The translations under genes were made by a program, and so were the position numbers. Positions 34,172-43,886 of a stretch of DNA of 64,000 nucleotides are shown here, one piece after another (position 1 is the first letter of the stretch; each line of letters starts with the position of its first letter). A model generated the notes under the pieces. The model was not told the DNA's origin, searched no databases, and saw only the letters and a list, made by a program, of their open reading frames with translations. Origin of the DNA: Oceanispirochaeta sp963676905 (lineage in GTDB: Bacteria; Spirochaetota; Spirochaetia; DSM-2461); contig CAXXVE010000001.1 in assembly GCA_963676905.2 (NCBI GenBank), positions 2,790,001 through 2,854,000 on the forward strand, read 5' to 3'.

Positions 34172-37100
34172 ATGAGGACTTATCTGAAGCGGCTGGCGGT
34201 CATCCTGTTTTTCTTCCTCCTTGTTCCACTCTTCGGGCAGGACAGCGAGTCTACCGCTTCAGATGAGCCGGGTCTCTTTGAAAGGACCCTTGTCCGGGAT
34301 ATAGAGACCGCCGGTTATTATGAACTTGTCGCCTGGTGCCGCAGCCTTGAGCTGAATGAGACAGGAGATGCCGATTCCCTCCGGCAGTCGCTGTTCCAGT
34401 ACTACTCCCTGACTCCCACTGCCGTCAAAAAGAGCAACTCCCGTGTTTCTGTTATTACTGTACGTTCCGCCTATAACACCGACTACTTTACGGTGGAGGA
34501 GAAGGATCAGCAGATGATCGTTCTCAAGGGGAATGTAGTTGTGGAGATGGACGAGGGAAGCAGTTCCCGGCGGCATATCATTGAGGCTGAAGAGGTTATT
34601 TTCAACCAGGAAGAGCAGCTGATCACCGCACGGGGCAACCTGAAATATACCCTTGTGGGCGCGGATTCGGAGGATGTCTTTTACGGAGACAGTCTTGATT
34701 TCTCAGTCTCCTCCTGGAACGGTCTTATCTATAAAGGGACATCCCTGCGGACCGAAGAGGTCGACGGCAATAACCAGACCTTCTATTTCAGCGGTGATCT
34801 GCTGAAGAAGTCAGGCAGCGGGGGAATCTTTATTCTCGAAAAGGGAAATATAAAAACCCAGGGTGTGGATGATCCGGATTTTCATCTCACAGCCACAAGA
34901 CTCTGGCTTATGGGGCCGGGGGAGTGGGGTGTTCTCAATGGTGTCCTCTATATAGGCCATGTTCCTCTTCTCTATATTCCCTTCTACTTCAAGCCGGGGA
35001 ACGAGCTGATTTTCAACCCCGTTATCGGAGCAAAAACAGATAAGGGGATGTTTATTCAGACCACAACCTATCTCATGGGGCAGAAAGACTCATCAAGCAG
35101 CTCCCTTTTTGATCTGGGAGGTACCACGGGGAGTTATGAACTTGTCCGTGAAGGGCTCTACCTCTTTAAACAGGAGGATTCCGGAACCGATGGCAAAAGC
35201 AGTGATACTCTGAAAATTATGACGGACTGGTACTCCAAGATGGGTGCCTACGCCGGTATAAGCGGTAGTTATTCGGACAGGGGGTCCCTTTCAAGCCTGA
35301 ATTTTACAAGTGGTCTGGGTGTGAGCCGGGATGTCGAAAACGGTAATGTCTACTTTCCTGATGAAAACGGAGAGTATGTATCCAACTGGCATACAAGTTA
35401 TCTGGGAGACACCGAACTGCCCTTCCGCTGGGGAAGCAATCTGGATTTCAAGTGGGGTTACTTCACAGGTGATTTCAGTTTTTATTCCGACCCCTTCTTC
35501 AACAGGGACTTTCTTGACAGAGAAGAGAGCTTCGACTGGCTGAGTTCGCTCCTTACCTCCGCTGACAGCACAGACAGAATCCCCGACACTGTTACAACAA
35601 TGGACTGGAATCTGGCCTATGTAAGAACCTTTCAGCCTGAGTTTCTGAAGCCCTATGTGAACTCTATTGCTCTGAACCCGGTTCAGCTCGGACTCAGTTG
35701 GAGCAGGAGTACCGACGGGACTTTCTTCTATCCTGACAAGATCAATCTTCCCTATATCTCTATGACAGTGACGGGGCAGCCTCTGAGTTATTCGACCCTG
35801 AGCGGATGGAACTGGGGACCATCTGCCAATGATGAAGATGAGGATGTGAGGGATACACTGCTGCCCCCCTGGGAAGCACCGGAGGATGAGCAGGACGAGG
35901 ACTCCAGTGAACCGGGTTCCTTTGTCTTTGATGAAGAGAACGCCCTCAAACCTGCTGAAAACTGGACCGCTCTGTTCAGGGGAAGTGATCCTGTCTACTA
36001 TACAGGCTCACTCAGCTACAACCTGAAGAGCAGCTTTAATATTGAAGGGTATACCGATTCCGGGGACTGGAGCACGCCGTCGGAGATAGACTACACCATG
36101 GACGAAACCTATCTTGTAAGCAGCAACCGGCTCAATACTACAATCGACAACAAGTTTTTTGACAGCCGGCTTACTGTGACCAACAATAATACATATACCA
36201 ATAACTACAGGAATCATCTTGCCATACTGGGGATTGATGAGAGTGAAATAACCGGTGATCAGAAGGTGAGCGACTTTCAGGCTACCTCTGTGGACTGGAA
36301 CAATACCTTCAGAACCACTGTCTATCCCTTCAAAAATACACCCGATTTCAGTTCGAGCAATATCAGCTATACTCTTGATAATAAGCTTTATCAGAAGAGC
36401 TACTCCTACTATGAAGATGATTTTTCACCAGTCTATGACGAAGTCTGGGCCGCCTGGGACAGCGATACAATCAATATCCACAGGGCCTCGATGCTTGTGA
36501 AATATGATCCTGACTATTACTTTGTGTCCAGTGAAGCCACATTGAATCTGCCGCCCCTTGATCCCCGGGAAAGTTATACCAACTCTATCGGTTTTGATGT
36601 GTTTAACTGGGAGACAAGCCTGACACAGACTTCTGTACATGAGGAAGAGGAGTGGACTTTTCAGCCGTTTATACTGAAATCTTCATACAAACCCTTTGAC
36701 CGCTTTTCGCTGGAGCAGACTCTTGAATTTGATATTGAAGAGCCCGGGCTTACTAAAAGCGTATCCACCGTGAAGGCTTACGGTGCCTATGTGACATATA
36801 CCCATGAAATGACAGATACCTACAGCTGGAACAGTGATGAAAACTACTGGGATATTGGGGATGAGGAGTTTGTCCCATCCTCTCTGTCCATGGGATATGA
36901 CTTTAATCTGACAAAACAGAGTTTCTGGGAAGAGAGGATGAATATCAGTTCTACCCTCAATCTGGACTGGACAGCCAACCTGCAGCAGGTCAGCGACAAC
37001 TCTCTTGGTCTGAGCTGGCAGTTCACCTACTTTATCGATCAGTTTCTTGATCTGAAGTTCAATATGACTTCCAGAAATGATAATATGTATCTCTACTTCG

Positions 37101-37417
37101 ACTACTTCCGGGACAAACTTGGAATTACAGAGAAGTACAGTTTCTGGCAGGATTTATTCAATTCAATCAATGTTTTCAGCCCGGGGCAGCAGGCCCGTCT
37201 TGATTCCAAGTTCAATCTTGAGAAAATTGATCTTGAGCTTGTTCACCACCTCAGGGAGTGGGACCTGAGCTTTGTCTATTCAGGGTATCCCAATCTTGAG
37301 GACAAAAGCTATAAATGGTATTCAGAGTTTTCAATTGCCCTTGTATGGAATCCTATTCCCCAGATGAAATCTCTGGTTCAGCGCAAGGGGGATGACTGGA
37401 CAGTGGACAACCGATGA
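34172..37417 (+). CDS. lptD: LptD/OstA-like outer-membrane protein
   Basis: This 1081-residue protein has a signal peptide (LAVILFFFLLVPLFGQ), an N-terminal OstA-like jellyroll domain (about 90-230: QQMIVLKGNVVVEMDEG, IIEAEEVIFNQEEQLITARGN), then the marker sequence VLYIGHVPLLYIPFYFKPGNELIFNPVIGAKTDKG, and a long stretch of amphipathic strands rich in aromatic residues typical of a large barrel. LptD inserts LPS-like molecules into the outer membrane. A spirochaete relative exists in Treponema, so the job may be another glycolipid. Acidic loop near 555-595 (EDEQDEDSSEPG). Starts 2 bases after uvrA. Confidence 0.85.
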   Translation: MRTYLKRLAVILFFFLLVPLFGQDSESTASDEPGLFERTLVRDIETAGYYELVAWCRSLELNETGDADSLRQSLFQYYSLTPTAVKKSNSRVSVITVRSAYNTDYFTVEEKDQQMIVLKGNVVVEMDEGSSSRRHIIEAEEVIFNQEEQLITARGNLKYTLVGADSEDVFYGDSLDFSVSSWNGLIYKGTSLRTEEVDGNNQTFYFSGDLLKKSGSGGIFILEKGNIKTQGVDDPDFHLTATRLWLMGPGEWGVLNGVLYIGHVPLLYIPFYFKPGNELIFNPVIGAKTDKGMFIQTTTYLMGQKDSSSSSLFDLGGTTGSYELVREGLYLFKQEDSGTDGKSSDTLKIMTDWYSKMGAYAGISGSYSDRGSLSSLNFTSGLGVSRDVENGNVYFPDENGEYVSNWHTSYLGDTELPFRWGSNLDFKWGYFTGDFSFYSDPFFNRDFLDREESFDWLSSLLTSADSTDRIPDTVTTMDWNLAYVRTFQPEFLKPYVNSIALNPVQLGLSWSRSTDGTFFYPDKINLPYISMTVTGQPLSYSTLSGWNWGPSANDEDEDVRDTLLPPWEAPEDEQDEDSSEPGSFVFDEENALKPAENWTALFRGSDPVYYTGSLSYNLKSSFNIEGYTDSGDWSTPSEIDYTMDETYLVSSNRLNTTIDNKFFDSRLTVTNNNTYTNNYRNHLAILGIDESEITGDQKVSDFQATSVDWNNTFRTTVYPFKNTPDFSSSNISYTLDNKLYQKSYSYYEDDFSPVYDEVWAAWDSDTINIHRASMLVKYDPDYYFVSSEATLNLPPLDPRESYTNSIGFDVFNWETSLTQTSVHEEEEWTFQPFILKSSYKPFDRFSLEQTLEFDIEEPGLTKSVSTVKAYGAYVTYTHEMTDTYSWNSDENYWDIGDEEFVPSSLSMGYDFNLTKQSFWEERMNISSTLNLDWTANLQQVSDNSLGLSWQFTYFIDQFLDLKFNMTSRNDNMYLYFDYFRDKLGITEKYSFWQDLFNSINVFSPGQQARLDSKFNLEKIDLELVHHLREWDLSFVYSGYPNLEDKSYKWYSEFSIALVWNPIPQMKSLVQRKGDDWTVDNR

Positions 37418-37430
37418 TGAACTTGAGTTC

Positions 37431-37459
37431 TTGACTATGCCCCGCTTGGGCATTAAAAT
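37431..37459 (+). promoter_or_regulatory. Promoter for the phoH operon with a palindrome filling the spacer
   Basis: TTGACT (37431-37436), 17-base spacer, TAAAAT (37454-37459). The whole spacer (37437-37453) is a perfect inverted repeat ATGCCC-cgctt-GGGCAT, which suggests a repressor site between -35 and -10. A start near 37466 leaves a short leader with AAGGA at 37470-37474. Confidence 0.6.
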
Positions 37460-37480
37460 ATCGGCTATTAAGGATTTAAA

Positions 37481-38443
37481 TTGATTAACACAAATATGAT
37501 CGTCATTGAAGATCCGGAGTATCTCGGGAAAGTCTGCGGCGCGAATGACCGGAACCTGAAGCAGTTGGAAGGGCTGCTTGAAAGCAGGATCTACACCCGG
37601 GGTAATGAAATCCATTTTTCATCACAGAATGAAGAAAAAATACAGATATTCAATTCCATACTCAACGACCTGCTCTTTTCGGTAAAGAGAAACAGAATTC
37701 CCGATGCCTATATGGTGGACACCCTCTTCAGCGCCTTTGCAGGGGATACAGACAGAAAAAGCAGTATGGAATTTCTCGAAAATGAACTGAATATTCCCGG
37801 TGGATCAGGCCGGATCAGGGCCAGGAATATTAGCCAGGCCCGGTATATGTCACAGATGCAGTCCCACGATCTCAGTTTTGGTATCGGACCTGCGGGAACA
37901 GGCAAAACCTTTCTGGCTGTGGCATTCGCTCTGAACGAAATCCTGAACCGCCGATACAGGAAACTCATACTTTCAAGGCCCGTTATCGAGGCGGGAGAGA
38001 GTCTGGGGTTTCTTCCCGGAGACCTGACCCAAAAGCTCGATCCATACCTCAAACCCCTCTTTGATGCCATGGAAGATCTGCTTACGGCACCTTCTTTTCA
38101 GAAAATGCAGGAAATGAACCTTTACGAAATCTCTCCTTTGGCGTATATGAGAGGGCGCAGTTTGAAAAACTGCATCATTGTCCTTGATGAGGCACAGAAT
38201 ACAACACGGGAACAGATGAAGATGTTTCTTACCCGTCTGGGTGAGGGATCCCGTGCTATTATAACGGGGGATCTGACGCAGATCGATCTCCCCTGCAAGG
38301 AAAAATCCGGTCTGCTTGAAGCAGAACGTCTATTGAAGAATGTGGAAGGAATCGGTTTTTCCTCATTCAACCGGGGGGATGTTGTAAGACATCCTCTTGT
38401 AAAAAAAATATTAGAGGCTTATGAACAGGAACATACGAGCTAA
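37481..38443 (+). CDS. phoH: PhoH-family ATPase
   Basis: TTG 37481 has AAGGA six bases upstream. The 320-residue protein has an N-terminal RNA-binding-like region (IFNSILNDLL), then a P-loop ATPase domain with GPAGTGKTFLAVA (about 136), the Walker B LDEAQNT (about 237) and SRPVIEAGESLGFLPGDL between. PhoH/YbeZ works with YbeY on ribosome quality control and 16S/RNA maturation; ybeY is encoded downstream. It overlaps the following gene by 23 bases. Confidence 0.93.
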   Translation: MINTNMIVIEDPEYLGKVCGANDRNLKQLEGLLESRIYTRGNEIHFSSQNEEKIQIFNSILNDLLFSVKRNRIPDAYMVDTLFSAFAGDTDRKSSMEFLENELNIPGGSGRIRARNISQARYMSQMQSHDLSFGIGPAGTGKTFLAVAFALNEILNRRYRKLILSRPVIEAGESLGFLPGDLTQKLDPYLKPLFDAMEDLLTAPSFQKMQEMNLYEISPLAYMRGRSLKNCIIVLDEAQNTTREQMKMFLTRLGEGSRAIITGDLTQIDLPCKEKSGLLEAERLLKNVEGIGFSSFNRGDVVRHPLVKKILEAYEQEHTS

Positions 38444-40616
38444 TTTTCTGGAGCACCCGCTGCTTCGGGAAAACGGTACGGTGAACCGCAACAGGATAGT
38501 CATTTACTACCTGCTGTTTGTTTTCACCATATTGCTTATGACTCAATTTGATAAATTATTCTTAAGAGAGTCATTTTACAATTACAAAATCGGAGACACC
38601 GTTGAAGAGGATATTATCCTCGGCAAATCCCTGACCTTTATCAATCAGGAAGCAACAGAGAAGAAGATGACCCTGGCAATGGATCTTCTTCTGCCTGTGT
38701 ACATACTTAAAGACGACATTACTTTACGAATTTTAAGCAGCTATGATGATTTCTACTCCCGTCTGGTTCAAATAGACAAGGACGGTGGGAGTTACAGGAC
38801 AGTTCTGGAATCCATGGAGAGCCAGTATCCTGGAATCCAGTATCTCAATCATCTACAGAATATGGACCCCGTCAGAGTGAATCTGATGCTCAACGGCGCC
38901 AGAGGCGGTATTGAGAAGGTTCTTGAAACTGGGCTGATCAGCCATATGAACGAAACACGTTCGGGTGTGACGGGGCTGATCGAGATCCTCCACTCCGATT
39001 CGGGTGAGAAGACAACTCAGATGTCCGACAGGACAATTATGATTGATAACTGGCAGGGAACTGTAAGAGAGTATCTGTCGGAATTTGATTTTACTTCGGC
39101 GGAAGCCAAGTTTATCGAGATGATTGTCTACTACTTCCTCGAACCCAACTGTTTCTTCTCCTCCGATCTGACAGACCTGAAGCAGCAGGAGGTCATGAAG
39201 ACTATGACCCCGGTCTGGGTTCACCTTGAAGCCGGAGAGAAGCTGCTTTCCAAGGATACTATAATAACCTCTCTGGAGATGGACAAGATAAATGCCTATC
39301 TGGATCTGAAGGGGAGAATCAGTATTCCCGCCATTATAGCGCCTTTTTTCTATACGCTTCTTGTCTTTGTACTGCTTGTGGTTCTGCTCATAGCTTTTCA
39401 GGGCACCTCCGGGCTTCTTACAAATCCAAACCTGCTGTTTTTCCTTTCATGGTTTCATATTGTAGCCACTCTGATTCTCTTCAGGTTCCTTTCGGCGCCG
39501 GGTGAGGTACCTGCGGTTGTATTTATGCCCACTGGGCTGGTGTGCATCCTGCTTGCCCTTTTGAGGAACAGGCGGGAAACCATTGTTTTCGCAGTTGTCC
39601 AGTCTGTGTTTGTCTTTTTTGTTCTCAGCTTCAACTCCCAGGCCCTTTTTATGACACTCTTCAGCGGCCTTGCCTCCTGTCTTGTGATTGAGGGTGCGGA
39701 GAAGAGGATCGATCTGATCAAGGGTGGCCTCTTTCTGGCTGTTACCCAGATGGTTCTGGCCCTGCTGATGATGCTTGTCCTGCCCCTCTCTGTAAAGCTT
39801 CTGCTTCTGACAGTGCTTGTGGCCGGAATAAACGGAATATTAAGCGGTTTTCTCTCATTGACTATTCTGCCCCTTTTTGAGCATATTCTGAATCCCTGTA
39901 CAACCTTCAGGCTCCAGGAGCTTTCGGACCTCAATACGGCTATTATCAAAAGGATGCTGGCTCTGGCTCCGGGAACATACTCCCACTCCCTGAATGTGGC
40001 TAATCTTGCCGAAACAGGATGCAGGAATATCGGTGCCAATGCCCTTCTTGCAAGGGTGGGAGCCTACTATCACGATATTGGAAAGATCGATCAGGCCAAG
40101 TATTTCAGCGAGAACCAGAAGGAATACAACAAGCATGACGATATGAAGACAAGTTTGTCCGTTGCAGTTATCAAATCCCATGTTAAAATCGGAATTGAAA
40201 TGGCACGGAATCTGAATCTCCCTGAAGGGGTGATCGATATAATCGGCCAGCATCACGGAACCAGCGTAATAGAGTACTTCTATCAGCAGGCTGTGAAGGA
40301 GAAGGGGGCTGAGAATGTTTCCCTGGAGGATTACTCCCACGGCGGACCAAAGCCCCAGACCAAGGAAGCTGCGGTTGTAATGCTTGCGGATATGGCAGAA
40401 GCCGCCACCAGAAGCATGGTGAAACCGACTGTAAACAAGCTGGAGAAATTTCTCTGGGACCTGATTATGGTAAGGTTTAAAGACGGAGAACTCAACGAGT
40501 GCGGAATGACTCTGCAGGAGCTTGAAACCGTTAAATCTTCATTTGTTCATGTACTTACAGGTCATTATCATACTAGAATAGAGTATCCCGACAGGGAAGA
40601 AAGGAATCCTAAATGA
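38421..40616 (+). CDS. 7TM-HD (PgpH/YqfF-type) cyclic-di-AMP phosphodiesterase candidate
   Basis: This 731-residue protein has an N-terminal membrane helix, a large extracytoplasmic 7TMR-HDED domain (about 50-290), seven helices (about 300-490), and a cytosolic HD domain with YYHDIGKIDQ (His-Asp near 551-552), HDDMKTS, GQHHGTSVIEYFY and LADMAEAA. PgpH enzymes hydrolyse cyclic-di-AMP in Listeria and related bacteria. Order phoH, 7TM-HD, ybeY is the conserved one in Firmicutes. Overlaps ybeY by 4 bases. Confidence 0.92.
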   Translation: MNRNIRANFLEHPLLRENGTVNRNRIVIYYLLFVFTILLMTQFDKLFLRESFYNYKIGDTVEEDIILGKSLTFINQEATEKKMTLAMDLLLPVYILKDDITLRILSSYDDFYSRLVQIDKDGGSYRTVLESMESQYPGIQYLNHLQNMDPVRVNLMLNGARGGIEKVLETGLISHMNETRSGVTGLIEILHSDSGEKTTQMSDRTIMIDNWQGTVREYLSEFDFTSAEAKFIEMIVYYFLEPNCFFSSDLTDLKQQEVMKTMTPVWVHLEAGEKLLSKDTIITSLEMDKINAYLDLKGRISIPAIIAPFFYTLLVFVLLVVLLIAFQGTSGLLTNPNLLFFLSWFHIVATLILFRFLSAPGEVPAVVFMPTGLVCILLALLRNRRETIVFAVVQSVFVFFVLSFNSQALFMTLFSGLASCLVIEGAEKRIDLIKGGLFLAVTQMVLALLMMLVLPLSVKLLLLTVLVAGINGILSGFLSLTILPLFEHILNPCTTFRLQELSDLNTAIIKRMLALAPGTYSHSLNVANLAETGCRNIGANALLARVGAYYHDIGKIDQAKYFSENQKEYNKHDDMKTSLSVAVIKSHVKIGIEMARNLNLPEGVIDIIGQHHGTSVIEYFYQQAVKEKGAENVSLEDYSHGGPKPQTKEAAVVMLADMAEAATRSMVKPTVNKLEKFLWDLIMVRFKDGELNECGMTLQELETVKSSFVHVLTGHYHTRIEYPDREERNPK

Positions 40617-41071
40617 CAGAAATTGACATAATATCCCAACTTGAGGAGGAGCCCGGCTGGCTTGAGAGCTATACCGCCTTTGTCAGCACTGTTCTTGAGC
40701 TTGAGAAGCTTTCGGACTGGGAGATATCTCTGACTCTCTGTCATGATCCCTTTATAAGGGAGCTGAACTCCGCCTACAGGGACAAAGACGAACCCACCGA
40801 CGTGCTCTCTTTCTGTCAGAATGAAGGTGATGAAATTGTAAGTTTTCCCGGACAGCAGCTCAGTGCCGGAGATATTATAATCTCCATGGATACTCTTGAG
40901 GCCCACTCCGGTGAGTTTTCGGTTCCTCTGGAAGAGGAGCTCAGGCGTGTTACTATTCATGGCATCCTCCATCTCAAGGGGATGGATCACGAGAGCAATG
41001 ATCCCGGTGAAGAGATGCTTATATATCAGGAAGAACTTCTGAAAAAGACTTCCCATATCAAGGTTTTTTAA
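40613..41071 (+). CDS. ybeY: Endoribonuclease YbeY
   Basis: YbeY matures the 3' end of 16S rRNA and takes part in ribosome quality control. The 152-residue protein carries the zinc motif HGILHLKGMDH (His near 116, 120, 126), and DKDEPTDVLSF near 59-69 upstream, which are diagnostic. It starts in an ATGA overlap with the 7TM-HD gene. Confidence 0.96.
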   Translation: MTEIDIISQLEEEPGWLESYTAFVSTVLELEKLSDWEISLTLCHDPFIRELNSAYRDKDEPTDVLSFCQNEGDEIVSFPGQQLSAGDIIISMDTLEAHSGEFSVPLEEELRRVTIHGILHLKGMDHESNDPGEEMLIYQEELLKKTSHIKVF

Positions 41072-41073
41072 AA

Positions 41074-41859
41074 GTGAAGATACTCAAATCTCTGTTCAGA
41101 AAAAATGAAGACCGCTCCTCAATTGTTGATCATGAAGCACTGACGGATCTGAATGTCGATGAAAAGGGGATGATCAAGGGGATCGTCGAACTTGCCGAGA
41201 CAAAGATAAAAGAAGTTATTATACCTAGAATAGATGTTATATTTATTCCTGCAGATATTGCCGAAGAAGAGCTCTATGACATTATGATTCAGTCGGGGCA
41301 CTCCCGTTTTCCTGTATACGAGGACACTATTGATAATGTTATCGGTGTTCTCTATGTCAAAGACCTTCTTGGGTTTATGGTCAAGAAAAGTGATTTTCTG
41401 ATCAGAGATCTTATGCGGAAGGCCTATTTTGTTCCTGAGAGCATGAAACTTGACTCTCTGCTGAAGGAGTTCAAGCAGAGGAGAATTCATATTGCTATTG
41501 TTGTGGATGAATATGGTGGAGTCTCGGGTATTGTCTGTATGGAAGACATAATCGAAGAGATTGTCGGGGATATTCAGGATGAGTTTGACAATGAGGATGA
41601 TGATCTTCTTGAGATAGGTGAGGGGATATTCCTCTGTGATGCCAGAATGAATATCGAAGACCTTAATGAAAAGCTTGAAACCGGTCTGCCTGAAGAAAAA
41701 TTCGATACCTTCGGCGGTTTTGTCTTCGATCTGTTCGGAAAGATCCCGGTGCGCTTTGAAAAAGTCAGTTATGAGAATCTTGATTTCATAATACAGACCA
41801 TGGATGGTCACAAAATAAAAACGGTGAAAATTATATTCAGGAAAGATGAGGAAGAGTAG
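41074..41859 (+). CDS. CorC/HlyC-type CBS-domain protein
   Basis: GTG 41074, 2 bases after ybeY. The 261-residue protein has two CBS domains (KEVIIPRIDVIFIPAD, FPVYEDTIDNVIGVLYVKDLLG; AYFVPESMKLDSLLKEFKQRRIHIAIVVDEYGG, GIVCMEDIIEEIVGDI) and a C-terminal CorC_HlyC FAD-like domain (EKFDTFGGFVFDLFGKIPVRFE). It lacks the DUF21 membrane domain. CorC/YbeX proteins lie beside ybeY in many bacteria and are tied to magnesium/cobalt efflux or ribosome function. Confidence 0.9.
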   Translation: MKILKSLFRKNEDRSSIVDHEALTDLNVDEKGMIKGIVELAETKIKEVIIPRIDVIFIPADIAEEELYDIMIQSGHSRFPVYEDTIDNVIGVLYVKDLLGFMVKKSDFLIRDLMRKAYFVPESMKLDSLLKEFKQRRIHIAIVVDEYGGVSGIVCMEDIIEEIVGDIQDEFDNEDDDLLEIGEGIFLCDARMNIEDLNEKLETGLPEEKFDTFGGFVFDLFGKIPVRFEKVSYENLDFIIQTMDGHKIKTVKIIFRKDEEE

Positions 41860-43816
41860 AGTTTTACTTGCAGCATTTCTAGCAGCCTTCTCAATTTTCG
41901 GTCTCAGCGCCCAGAGTTCGCCTGTTGAACTCTACCAGAGCGGCCGCCATGAACTGCGCTCGGGTGACTACTACTCATCCATCGATCTTTTTAAACAGGC
42001 CCTGATGATCAATCCCGCCTATGTGGATGCCCGCAAGGGGATGGCGGAAGCCTATTTTCTTTTACAGGAGTACGGCGAAGCCCTGAAACATGCCGAGTCC
42101 GCCCTCAAGGGGGCTGACAGCCGGGTGGATATACTCACCCTTATGGGAAGGATCTATCTTGGGTTGAATGATCTTGTCTCGGCGGAAGCTCTGTTTCAGA
42201 GGGCAGCCGCAATAGAGCCGAATAATGCAGAAGCCGCCTACGGCAGAGCCGAAATCGCAGTTTTCAGGGGGAACTACTCTGAAGGCACCAATCTGTTTGA
42301 ACGGAGCCTGGCTGTGAATCCGGACAGCCGCAGGGCACTGCTCTCACTCTCTCTTCTCCATGAGGATGCGGGAGATCCCGAGAAGTCAAGATACTATCTG
42401 AACAGAGCTCTTGATCAGTATCCTCAGGACCCCCGGGTTCTCGATTTCGCCATACGCCACTTTGACCGCGCAGAGGACTGGGTCCGCGCCGAAGAGACGG
42501 CAATGAAGTGGAAGGCTCTTGAGCCTGACAATGACAGCATTCCCATTCTGCTGGGCACTATCTACAATAAAATGGGGCGGAATGAAGAGGCTGTCGACTT
42601 TTTCAATCAGGCTGTACGGCGCCGTCAGGAAGATCCCCTTGTCTGGTATCTTCTGGGCAGAAGCTACATGGATCTGGGCCGGTACACTGAAGCACTGCTG
42701 AGTTTCAAGACAGTCAATATTATCAATCCGGGCAATGAGATGGCCAGGATCGCCGCCGAGGATCTTCTGCTGAGGGAATATCCCATCGGTCATGAGGAGC
42801 GGGTGAAGGCCGGACGGTATCACCTTGATCAGGCCCGGAGCCTTGAGCGTTCCTATCAGTATGAGAAGGCCATGGATGAGTACCGTCTCGGGCGTATCCT
42901 CTCTCCCCTTGATCTTGATCTGTGGTGGCAGTATGCGGAGATTCAGAATCTCCTCGGCTATAAAAACCGTTACCGCGAAGAGATGACAGCCCTGAAACAG
43001 CAGGGGTATGACAATGAACGTTTTCTTAGAATCATGGAGCTTCTTGAGGCAGGCGAGGATGAGTCTTTTGCAACCAACTGGAATACGGCTCTGACCCGAA
43101 GTCATACTCCCGTAACCCTCTCCCTGTATTTTGACAGAAAACAGAGCGAGCTGATTCACAGCGGAATGGAGGAGGCGCTGACCTCCTGCCTCGCCAATCA
43201 GATTGTACGTAACCCCCACTATGATATTGTCAGCCAGCGCACCATTGCCGATGAAGCCGAAGCCTACAGGTTCGGACACGCCAGCGGAAGCGATTTCTAT
43301 GCGGTTGTCTCTGTGGTTGAAACCCAGAGAACCATAGGGCTGAGCTGTTCTATCAGGCTCTCCCGGACTGGAGCTGAAATGTTCAGCTTCAGCACTCTGC
43401 GCTCCGGTAATCGCCGGGTGACAGACATTCTTATTCTGAGCGGCAAGCAGATTGCGGGACTTCTACCCCTCAAGGGATTTCTTATGGAGATCGACAAGGA
43501 CAGGGTTCTTGTTAATCTCGGAGAAACAGACGGAGTAGGGGAGGAGACCTCGCTGATTCTTCTGAGGAAGGATCAGGGACGCTGGATCGATGAATCTCCC
43601 TATCTTGAGTTTTCTCCGCAGGATCTTCTGGGCACCATTGAACTCACTGACTTTCAGGAGTCCCTCTCATCGGGTACAGTTACCCGCAACTCCCCTTTTG
43701 ATCTTATCAATGCGGGAGACGAGGTATATCTCCTGAGTGAGGAAATGGAGCTGCCTGATGCGTCCTTTCAAACGGTGGATGAAGAGCTTAAATCACAGCT
43801 TCTGAGGCTCTACTAG
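41846..43816 (+). CDS. Exported TPR-repeat protein
   Basis: This 656-residue protein starts within the end of the CBS gene (14-base overlap). Residues 1-22 are a signal peptide (LLAAFLAAFSIFGLSAQ). About nine TPR units fill residues 25-370 (LYQSGRHELRSGDYYSSIDLFKQAL, LMGRIYLGLNDLVSAEALFQRAA and others). The C-terminal 250 residues look beta-rich (LYFDRKQSELIHSGME; VLVNLGETDGVGEETSLILLRKDQG), the last piece resembling a flagellar/FlgT-like or FlgT-C domain. Function unknown; periplasmic. It is followed by an independent promoter for gap. Confidence 0.75.
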   Translation: MRKSRVLLAAFLAAFSIFGLSAQSSPVELYQSGRHELRSGDYYSSIDLFKQALMINPAYVDARKGMAEAYFLLQEYGEALKHAESALKGADSRVDILTLMGRIYLGLNDLVSAEALFQRAAAIEPNNAEAAYGRAEIAVFRGNYSEGTNLFERSLAVNPDSRRALLSLSLLHEDAGDPEKSRYYLNRALDQYPQDPRVLDFAIRHFDRAEDWVRAEETAMKWKALEPDNDSIPILLGTIYNKMGRNEEAVDFFNQAVRRRQEDPLVWYLLGRSYMDLGRYTEALLSFKTVNIINPGNEMARIAAEDLLLREYPIGHEERVKAGRYHLDQARSLERSYQYEKAMDEYRLGRILSPLDLDLWWQYAEIQNLLGYKNRYREEMTALKQQGYDNERFLRIMELLEAGEDESFATNWNTALTRSHTPVTLSLYFDRKQSELIHSGMEEALTSCLANQIVRNPHYDIVSQRTIADEAEAYRFGHASGSDFYAVVSVVETQRTIGLSCSIRLSRTGAEMFSFSTLRSGNRRVTDILILSGKQIAGLLPLKGFLMEIDKDRVLVNLGETDGVGEETSLILLRKDQGRWIDESPYLEFSPQDLLGTIELTDFQESLSSGTVTRNSPFDLINAGDEVYLLSEEMELPDASFQTVDEELKSQLLRLY

Positions 43817-43819
43817 TTA

Positions 43820-43848
43820 TTGACCTGACCCTCCTATTTGTCTATAGT
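43820..43848 (+). promoter_or_regulatory. Sigma-70 promoter of gap
   Basis: TTGACC (43820-43825), 17-base spacer, TATAGT (43843-43848). The expected start is near 43855, with CGGAGG at 43875-43880 and the TTG start codon at 43887. Confidence 0.75.
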
Positions 43849-43886
43849 GAAATCAATAAATTTATAGAGATAATCGGAGGCTTCCC

